A DNA stretch of 19,272 nt, from the NCBI GenBank assembly GCA_017378975.1, contig JAFNXT010000247.1, positions 1-19,272 of the forward strand, read 5' to 3'. Below are positions 13,877-19,272 of this stretch, piece after piece; position 1 is the stretch's first letter; every line of letters begins with the position of its first letter. Position numbers and translations under genes: made by a program. Below the pieces are notes generated by a model that saw nothing but the letters and a program-made list of their open reading frames with translations, made no database searches and was not told the origin of the DNA. Source of the stretch: Oscillospiraceae bacterium. Its GTDB lineage: Bacteria > Bacillota > Clostridia > Oscillospirales > Oscillospiraceae.

Positions 13877-14641
13877 ATGTCTGACGAGCTCACGAACAAA
13901 TTGCGCAAGATCTACGACATCCTCTTCTCGGTCCTGCTGATCGTGACCGGGATCGCGCTGGCTGCCGCTTGTATCCAGATCTACCGCAGTGGCGACCGCC
14001 CCTTCTCTCCGGAGTCCATCTCTCAGCATTTCCACGCGAACTCTCTTCTGATCTACGGCACTGTCATCGGGATCTTCTTCAGCTTTCTTCTGGACATAGT
14101 GCTCCCCCGCAAAAAGAACGCGCCAAAAGCAGTGATCCACGAAGATGTGCGTCTGGCACGTCAGCTCCGGAAGGGCGCGCCTACCGGTAGCTACGCAGAG
14201 CACGCGAACAAGGAGCACAAGCTTCGCCGAAGATACGGACTCTTGACTGTCCTCGTCTTCATCCTGTTGATGATCTATCCTGCCGTGTATTTTTCTGATT
14301 TGGCACATTTCACCGTGGTATCCCTGAACCGGGATGTGACCGTATCCCTCGCCGTTGTGTTGATCCCCGGCATCATCGGCTTGGGACTGTGCCTGCTTTG
14401 TAGTCAACTATGGTCCAAAAGCTATCTTCGTGAACTTTCCGTATGCAAGGAAGCCATAAAGTCCGGCTCCGTTTCCACCGATGGGCAAAAGCCCCGGAGG
14501 GGACTCCCCGTGGGTATCCTCCGTGTCATTATCAGTATCGTTGCCATCGTGTTCATCGTGGCTGGCATCTTCAACGGCGGAGCTTCTGATGTATTGCTCA
14601 AAGCCATCGCCATCTGCACAGAATGTATAGGGTTAGGTTGA
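13877..14641 (+). CDS. Five-span membrane protein with C-terminal CxxC, partner of the ferredoxin-thioredoxin gene
   Basis: A 254-residue membrane protein of unknown function. Hydrophobic spans at about 12-35, 57-77, 120-140, 155-175 and 212-232, with a basic cytosolic-looking loop at 78-119. The last residues read AICTECIGLG, so Cys247 and Cys250 form a CxxC just after the last span. I recall proteins with this ending beside 4Fe-4S genes in related Clostridia, but cannot name a family. An N-in start with five spans would place this CxxC outside, the side of the partner's thioredoxin domain. The start at 13877 follows AAAGGA; an ATG at 13856 with AAAGGT is nearly as good. Its stop and the next ATG are one base apart, so the two are translationally coupled. 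Confidence 0.78.
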   Translation: MSDELTNKLRKIYDILFSVLLIVTGIALAAACIQIYRSGDRPFSPESISQHFHANSLLIYGTVIGIFFSFLLDIVLPRKKNAPKAVIHEDVRLARQLRKGAPTGSYAEHANKEHKLRRRYGLLTVLVFILLMIYPAVYFSDLAHFTVVSLNRDVTVSLAVVLIPGIIGLGLCLLCSQLWSKSYLRELSVCKEAIKSGSVSTDGQKPRRGLPVGILRVIISIVAIVFIVAGIFNGGASDVLLKAIAICTECIGLG

Positions 14642-14642
14642 T

Positions 14643-16166
14643 ATGGAAAATACAAAAATGACGAAACGGACCATCCGTCAATGGCTGTCGGACCACCGTC
14701 CCACCAAGCGCCGCATCATCCAGCTTTATGCGGCACTGCTGACCAATGCCAATCTGAAGGGCTTCGGCAGCGGCCAGATCTATCAGGGCAACGCCAAATA
14801 TCTGTGTGCACCGGGCCTGAACTGCTACTCCTGCCCTGCCGCCTCCGCTTCCTGTCCATTGGGCGCTCTCCAAAACGCGCTGGCTGGTACCAACACGAAA
14901 CTCCCCTATTATGTGTTCGGCATCCTGATGCTTTATGGTCTGCTCTTCGGTCGCTGGATCTGCGGTTTCCTTTGCCCCTTCGGACTGATCCAGGACCTTC
15001 TGCACAAGATCCCCTCCCCCAAGGTAAAAAAGAACCGCTTCACCCGGATCGCTTCCTACTTCAAGTACTTGTTGCTGGTATCCATGGTGATCATCCTGCC
15101 GCTCCTGTATTCCTTCCGGGATTTCCCGCTTCCGGCTTTTTGTAAGTACATCTGCCCCTCCGGCACCCTGCTGGGCGCTGGCGGACTGCTGTCCAACGAG
15201 GCGAATACGGACCTTTTCGGTATGCTGGGCCCCCTGTTCACGTGGAAGTTCGTGATCCTTGTGGTATTCATCGTCGCATCGGTATTCATCTACCGGTCCT
15301 TCTGCCGGTTCTTCTGCCCCCTTGGTGCGATTTACGGGTTGTTCAACAAGATCTCCTTCCTTGGGATGAAGCTGGACAAGCCCAAGTGCGTAGACTGCGG
15401 ACTGTGCGTGGGCCAATGCAAGATGGATATCCATCATGTAGGCGACCATGAATGTATCAGCTGCGGAAGCTGTGTCAACATCTGTCCCACCGGAGCGATC
15501 AGCTATAAGGGCCCCAAGATCCTGCTGGCTCCCAACGAGACCGGCACCGCAGTGAAAACCAAAAATATGACCGTGGACCCCTGCGACTTCCCCGGCACGC
15601 CCTTGCCCAGGAAAACGAAGGTCGCAAGGTCCATCGTTGCCATCGCCATGGCCATGATCCTTGGCGGAAGTCTCGTATACTACAACGTCATCGACAAAGA
15701 TCCGCCTCCGGCAGAGGTGGGCGGAGAGATCGGCAATCTTTGTCCCGATTTCGATCTGACGCTGTACGGACAGGACGGCACCATCAAGCCCAGCGATACC
15801 AAGGGCAAAGTCACGGTCGTCAATTTCTGGTATATCTATTGCAGTGCCTGTGTGAAAGAACTTCAGACTGAATTCCCTCTGCTCAAACAGGAATACGGCG
15901 ATGATATCGAGGTCCTCGTGGTCCATTCTAATCAGGAATACTTTCAGGATATCCCCCAATACATCGCCGATAACTTTCAGGACAGTTGGGGCTACACCCA
16001 CTGCCGTGACGTAGAAAATGAAGCCTTCTTCAAGAGTGTGGGCGGCACCTCTGCCTGGCCTGTCACTGTGATCCTCGACCAGGACGGCACCATCATTTAC
16101 AAAGTGATCGGTTCCACTACCTACGACGAGATGAAGACCGTGATCGACGCGCATCTTCCCGCGTAA
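14643..16166 (+). CDS. NapH-like polyferredoxin membrane protein fused to TlpA-like thioredoxin
   Basis: A 507-residue redox fusion. Residues 1-235 form a NapH/CcoG-type membrane domain with paired cysteine motifs: C55, C61, C64, C71; ICGFLCPFG (C107, C111); C167-YI..C171; and CRFFCPLGA (C221, C225). Residues 245-285 hold two 4Fe-4S ferredoxin motifs, C249-C252-C255-C259 and C271-C274-C277-C281 followed by P. One hydrophobic helix (329-349) leads to a TlpA/ResA-like thioredoxin domain (365-507) with NFWYIYCSACVKEL (active site C400-SA-C403) and cis-proline in SAWPVT (Pro473). NapH takes electrons from quinol towards a periplasmic acceptor; here the linked acceptor or donor is presumably the thioredoxin, but direction and substrate are inference. 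Second gene of the operon; a strong terminator follows. Confidence 0.9.
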   Translation: MENTKMTKRTIRQWLSDHRPTKRRIIQLYAALLTNANLKGFGSGQIYQGNAKYLCAPGLNCYSCPAASASCPLGALQNALAGTNTKLPYYVFGILMLYGLLFGRWICGFLCPFGLIQDLLHKIPSPKVKKNRFTRIASYFKYLLLVSMVIILPLLYSFRDFPLPAFCKYICPSGTLLGAGGLLSNEANTDLFGMLGPLFTWKFVILVVFIVASVFIYRSFCRFFCPLGAIYGLFNKISFLGMKLDKPKCVDCGLCVGQCKMDIHHVGDHECISCGSCVNICPTGAISYKGPKILLAPNETGTAVKTKNMTVDPCDFPGTPLPRKTKVARSIVAIAMAMILGGSLVYYNVIDKDPPPAEVGGEIGNLCPDFDLTLYGQDGTIKPSDTKGKVTVVNFWYIYCSACVKELQTEFPLLKQEYGDDIEVLVVHSNQEYFQDIPQYIADNFQDSWGYTHCRDVENEAFFKSVGGTSAWPVTVILDQDGTIIYKVIGSTTYDEMKTVIDAHLPA

Positions 16167-16749
16167 CACCATCTGCTCGCATCGATACCACCAAAGAGCC
16201 GACTGTATCATCCCATACAGTCGGCTCTTTCGATTTACCCACAGTATGATCCCGTAACGAAGAAATGATCGACCGGGCATCATCCTCTGTTACCCCCATC
16301 TTTTCAACGAGAAGGTACCGAACACCTTCCTCCGCCGCCATCCTGTGGGCCATCTTTTGGTCTTCCCCACGAAAATGGATCGCGTCATAATATATACAGG
16401 CCATGACATAGATCTCCTGAGCCATCTCGCCCTCTCCTACCCCAGTTGCCGTAACGACCTCATCCGGTATCTGCTCCCCGATGGTCACGAGCAGGATCCT
16501 CCGGATGAATGCCGGGGTCCGGGACCCCCGGAACACCGCTCCACCGGGACCGGACACAAGATGATCCTCGATCACATCTACAACGGAACCGGCAGCCACG
16601 AGCATATTTTCAGCCATTCGAAAAGCATCACTATCCAGCGTGTGGACAGTCCCTGTGTCCATAGCCTTCACGTTCACCCAACTCGTCCCCTTCACCATCG
16701 TAAGAAACGCGACCAACGCCAAGACCATACCTGTCATCCTTTTTCTCAT
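16117..16749 (-). CDS. Predicted secreted protein, unknown function
   Basis: A 210-residue protein I cannot place. MRKRMTGMVLALVAFLTMVK is a good signal peptide (basic start, hydrophobic core), with cleavage possible near VNVKA (25-29). The mature part is mostly helical-looking and has no evident motif: EEGVRYLLVEKMGVTEDDARSIISSL lies near 141-165. ATG at 16749 follows GGGAGGG. The 3' end is odd: the frame runs through the terminator hairpin of the convergent gene and 50 bases into that gene, ending in an Arg/Ser-rich tail (RRSRSSSRRR). The authentic end may lie near the hairpin if there is a frameshift; another frame stops just before it. No clear promoter found. Confidence 0.6.
   Translation of the reverse strand: MRKRMTGMVLALVAFLTMVKGTSWVNVKAMDTGTVHTLDSDAFRMAENMLVAAGSVVDVIEDHLVSGPGGAVFRGSRTPAFIRRILLVTIGEQIPDEVVTATGVGEGEMAQEIYVMACIYYDAIHFRGEDQKMAHRMAAEEGVRYLLVEKMGVTEDDARSIISSLRDHTVGKSKEPTVWDDTVGSLVVSMRADGVTREDARRSRSSSRRR
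16193..16238 (+). terminator. Terminator of the ferredoxin-thioredoxin operon
   Basis: A 16-bp perfect stem AAAGAGCCGACTGTAT / ATACAGTCGGCTCTTT with a 6-base loop, followed by CGATTT. The T-run is partly inside the stem, so it may work mainly in the plus direction. Confidence 0.85.
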
Positions 16750-16866
16750 AAGCCCTCCCATTGACCGACCACCGCCGGCTCCGTGCTTAGTCTTGCGCTG
16801 TCCCGTCAAAATATACATCGTTCAGCCCTGCCAAAGCGCTGGCTGTTTTTTATACAAAGTTCCATA

Positions 16867-16894
16867 TTGCAATCATGGGTATTTATGATAGAAT
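16867..16894 (+). promoter_or_regulatory. Promoter of the branching enzyme gene
   Basis: TTGCAA (16867-16872), 16-base spacer ending in extended TGA, TAGAAT (16889-16894), about 30 bases before the AGGAG ribosome binding site. Confidence 0.65.
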
Positions 16895-16937
16895 TATGGT
16901 AGTATCTTATGCAAATCAAATCTCAGGAGTGAACATC

Positions 16938-18944
16938 ATGTACAAGATCTTAGAATTGAATCCCGTACTGCAGTGGCATGCCAACGATATCGATCTGCGG
17001 ATGCGTCTGTATCACGAAACGAAAGCCCGGCTCCTCCCCAACGGAGGGGACCTGAATACCTTTGCCAACGGTCACGAGTACTACGGTTTCCACCGTGTCG
17101 AGGGCGGCTGGGTCTACCGTGAATGGGCCCCCAGCGCTTACCAGCTCTACCTGACCGGCGATTTCAACGGCTGGAACTGGACCAGCCATCCCCTCAAGAG
17201 CTTGGGCAACGGTAGCTGGGAGCTGTTCCTGGAGGGCGAGAACGCCTTGTGGGAAGGCTGTAAGGTCAAGACCATCGTAGACGCGAACTTCCAGCGCACC
17301 GAGCACATCCCCCTCTATGCCCGCCGTGTGGTCCAGGACCCGGGCTCCATCACCTGGTGTGCCGAAATCACGGACGACAGCAAGCAGTACCCCTGGACCG
17401 ATCAGGATTTCAAGGGTGAAGACAGCCTGTACATCTACGAAGCCCATGTTGGCATGGCGCAGGAAGAAGGCAAGGTCGGCTCTTACTACGATTTTGCCGA
17501 GTATGTCCTGCCCAGAGTGAAGAAGGCAGGTTATAACACTATCCAGCTCATGGCCATCATGGAGCATCCTTACTATGGCTCCTTCGGCTATCAGGTATCC
17601 AGTTTCTTTGCCGCGTCCTCCTGGTTCGGCAAACGTGAAGACCTGAAATATCTGGTCAATAAGGCTCACGAGATGGGCATCCGTGTCCTGCTTGACGTGG
17701 TCCACTCTCACGCTGTCAGCAACTACACCGAAGGCATCAATATGTTCGACGGCACCACCTGGCAGTTCTTCCACGATGGCGGCAAGGGCGACCACCCCGC
17801 CTGGGGCACCAAATGCTTCAACTACGGCAAGGATGAGGTGATCCACTTCCTGCTGTCAAATCTGAAGTTCTGGATGACCGAGTATCACTTCGACGGATTC
17901 CGCTTCGACGGTGTCACTTCTATGCTCTATCACGACCACGGCCTTGGCACCAACTTCGATCATAACGAGAAGTATTTCTCCGTCAACACCCACGTGGAAG
18001 CTATCACCTACCTCCAGCTTGCCAACGAGCTGATCCGTCAGGTCGATCCCAACGCCATCACCATCGCCGAGGATATGTCCGGTATGCCCGGTATGTGCCT
18101 TCCCATCGAGGATGGCGGTATCGGCTTCGATTACCGTCTGGGCATGGGTCTGCCGGATATGTGGGTCAGGACTGTCAAGGAAGTCCAGGACGAGTGGTGG
18201 CACATCCGCCAGATGTGGAACGATATGTGCTTGCGCCGTCCCGGCGAAAAGACTGTCGCTTACGTAGAAAGCCACGATCAGGCCTTGGTGGGCGACCAGA
18301 CTCTGATCTTCCGTTTGGCTGGTGCCAGCATGTACTCCGACATGCATCAGCACTGCCACAATGCTCACATCGATCGTGCCATCGCTCTGCACAAGATGAT
18401 CCGGCTCTTCACTCTGGCCGGTGGCGGCGAAGCTTATCTGAACTTCATGGGTAACGAATTCGGTCATCCTGAATGGATCGACTTCCCCCGCGAAGGCAAC
18501 GGCTGGAGCTTCCACTACTGCCGCCGTCAGTGGAGCCTGCAGGACAACCGTGACCTGAAATACCGCTTCCTCGGTGAATTCGACCGGGACATGGTGGCGA
18601 TCACAAAGTCTGTGGATATGTTCAGCCAGCATTTCGGTGACCTGCATATCATGGACGATTACCGCAAGACCATCGCTTTCTCCAGAAAGGGTCTGCTGTT
18701 CGCCTTCAACTTCCACCCCAGCTGGTCCCACGGTAATTTCCGGATCCCTGTCATGCAGGGGACCAGCTTTGAGGTCGCCTTCACCAGCGATGACTGGAAG
18801 TATGGCGGCTGGGGCCAGATCCCCCACATGACTTACACCGCCCAGGAGGACCCCGAGCGTCCCGGCGAATACTTCATCGAGATGCACCTCCCCTGCCGGA
18901 CCTGCGCCGTACTTATCGAACACCGCGAGCCTGTCGAAGAATAA
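16938..18944 (+). CDS. glgB: 1,4-alpha-glucan branching enzyme, eukaryotic-type (GH13_8)
   Basis: A 668-residue cytoplasmic enzyme that cuts an alpha-1,4 glucan chain and rejoins it through an alpha-1,6 branch during glycogen synthesis. A CBM48-type beta-sandwich (about 40-140, FHRVEGGWVYREWAPSAYQL) precedes the GH13 barrel: DVVHSH (253-258), GFRFDGVTSMLYHDHG with nucleophile Asp324, AITIAEDMSGMPG with acid/base Glu378, and ESHDQALVGD with Asp447. The wording of VTSMLYHDHG, ESHDQALVGD and AYLNFMGNEFGHPEWIDFPR is that of plant, animal and Bacteroides enzymes (GH13_8), not the E. coli GlgB type. ATG at 16938 follows AGGAG (16924-16928). No glgA, glgC or glgP in view; it has its own promoter and terminator. 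Confidence 0.95.
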   Translation: MYKILELNPVLQWHANDIDLRMRLYHETKARLLPNGGDLNTFANGHEYYGFHRVEGGWVYREWAPSAYQLYLTGDFNGWNWTSHPLKSLGNGSWELFLEGENALWEGCKVKTIVDANFQRTEHIPLYARRVVQDPGSITWCAEITDDSKQYPWTDQDFKGEDSLYIYEAHVGMAQEEGKVGSYYDFAEYVLPRVKKAGYNTIQLMAIMEHPYYGSFGYQVSSFFAASSWFGKREDLKYLVNKAHEMGIRVLLDVVHSHAVSNYTEGINMFDGTTWQFFHDGGKGDHPAWGTKCFNYGKDEVIHFLLSNLKFWMTEYHFDGFRFDGVTSMLYHDHGLGTNFDHNEKYFSVNTHVEAITYLQLANELIRQVDPNAITIAEDMSGMPGMCLPIEDGGIGFDYRLGMGLPDMWVRTVKEVQDEWWHIRQMWNDMCLRRPGEKTVAYVESHDQALVGDQTLIFRLAGASMYSDMHQHCHNAHIDRAIALHKMIRLFTLAGGGEAYLNFMGNEFGHPEWIDFPREGNGWSFHYCRRQWSLQDNRDLKYRFLGEFDRDMVAITKSVDMFSQHFGDLHIMDDYRKTIAFSRKGLLFAFNFHPSWSHGNFRIPVMQGTSFEVAFTSDDWKYGGWGQIPHMTYTAQEDPERPGEYFIEMHLPCRTCAVLIEHREPVEE

Positions 18945-18954
18945 CGAGACACCC

Positions 18955-18990
18955 AAAAGATGCTCCCCGGATCCGGGGAGCATCTTTCTG
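18955..18990 (+). terminator. Terminator of glgB
   Basis: A perfect palindrome, AAAGATGCTCCCCGG then AT then CCGGGGAGCATCTTT (15-bp arms), with TTTCTGT after it. Confidence 0.88.
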
Positions 18991-19032
18991 TATAAGGAGG
19001 ACCACGGCGTAGCCAGCAGTTCTATCATTTTT

Positions 19033-19069
19033 AAAGGGGCCGCACCGTTGCCGGTGCGGCCCCTTTTTT
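19033..19069. terminator. Bidirectional terminator at right end
   Basis: A 15-bp stem beginning AAAGGGGCCGCACCG with loop TTGC, followed by TTTTTT on the plus strand and a shorter T-run on the minus strand. It abuts the stop codon of the minus-strand gene that enters from the right. The 40 bases between this and the glgB terminator carry AAGGAGG with no start codon after it. Confidence 0.85.
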
Positions 19070-19272
19070 CAGGAATTGAAGACGTTCTGTCCGTTCACAG
19101 GCACATGGTAGCAGTAGCCGTTGAAGACGCCGCTGTCCACGATCATGCCGTAACGCCGACAGCCTGCCACTTCGCTGGTGAACACCTTATAGCCACCGAA
19201 GTCCACGTAGCAGTTGCCCTGAGACTTGGTGTCGGTGTCGAACTCACAGCTCCCCGCGATGGTGGTGCACAG
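19069..19272 (-). CDS. C-terminus of an unidentified cysteine-containing protein (5' end beyond window)
   Basis: The last 67 residues of a protein entering from the right. The fragment carries cysteines in GSCEFD, GNCYVDFGG, AGCRRYG and NGYCYHVPV and ends QNVFNS. The even cysteine spacing and Gly/Tyr-rich beta-like sequence could suit an extracytoplasmic or disulfide-bonded domain, but nothing here identifies a family. Codon use resembles the neighbours. The stop TGA is at 19071-19069, directly beside the bidirectional terminator. Confidence 0.75.
   Translation of the reverse strand: MCTTIAGSCEFDTDTKSQGNCYVDFGGYKVFTSEVAGCRRYGMIVDSGVFNGYCYHVPVNGQNVFNS

Noticed and set aside
14598..16283. Long minus-strand frame opposite the ferredoxin-thioredoxin fusion
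   Set aside because: The plus-strand protein has clear Fe-S and thioredoxin motifs; the antisense frame has none and no ribosome binding site.
16823..16851. Terminator-like CAGCC...GGCTG followed by T6 on the plus strand
   Set aside because: Only a 5-bp stem with a long loop, and no plus-strand gene runs into it. It could end an antisense RNA, but nothing else supports that.
17856..19028. Minus-strand frame opposite glgB
   Set aside because: Antisense to conserved catalytic blocks of the branching enzyme and begins between two terminators; no recognisable domain.
18991..19032. AAGGAGG between two terminators, suggesting a tiny gene
   Set aside because: No ATG, GTG or TTG follows at a usable distance with an open frame before the next terminator.

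Overview
The window looks like core chromosome of a Gram-positive Bacillota, most likely class Clostridia and plausibly the Oscillospirales/Ruminococcaceae side. That placement is inferred from gene content, not from a search. The pointers are a TIGR03960/TIGR03936 radical-SAM pair behind an M50 (SpoIVFB-like) protease, a TSCPD (TIGR03905) protein, a TepA-like protease near a SpoIIIE/FtsK translocase, an ECF vitamin transporter subunit, strong AGGAGG ribosome binding sites and sigma-A type promoters. Third codon positions are rich in G/C, which produces very long open frames antisense to real genes. I see no phage, transposon, integron or CRISPR array.

Layout. 1-1914: a truncated ECF S component (minus) diverges from an XRE regulator with a membrane domain, followed by a PAP2 phosphatase. 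1918-5706: a bidirectional terminator, tRNA-Pro(GGG), then a five-gene minus-strand operon read from 5706 down to 2117 (91-aa membrane protein, M50 protease, TIGR03960 radical SAM, TIGR03936 partner, Lar-like zinc ribbon). 5764-7048: coaBC with a near-consensus promoter and its own terminator. 7050-11404: minus-strand cluster tepA-like, uppP-like, ftsK/spoIIIE. 11463-12330: ybaK-type deacylase and TSCPD protein (plus), facing rplS (minus). 12763-16238: a cysteine-rich membrane protein (minus) diverges from a two-gene redox unit (plus), a 5-TM protein and a polyferredoxin-thioredoxin fusion. 16117-18990: an unidentified secreted protein (minus) diverges from a eukaryotic-type glycogen branching enzyme (plus). 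The window ends in the C-terminus of an unidentified cysteine-containing protein (minus).

How genes may work together. CoaBC makes 4'-phosphopantetheine from phosphopantothenate, and the ECF subunit may import a vitamin, possibly pantothenate. TepA, UppP-like and FtsK/SpoIIIE form a membrane, envelope and chromosome-translocation group. The most distinctive part is 13877-16166. A protein carrying NapH-type membrane cysteine motifs and two 4Fe-4S clusters is joined through one membrane helix to an extracytoplasmic TlpA-like thioredoxin domain, and it is translationally coupled to a membrane protein that ends in a CxxC motif. This could be a one-polypeptide route for carrying electrons across the membrane to thiol-disulfide exchange, a DsbD/CcdA-like job done with iron-sulfur clusters. 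Two lipid phosphatases (PAP2 and UppP-like) both show substitutions at catalytic-motif positions.
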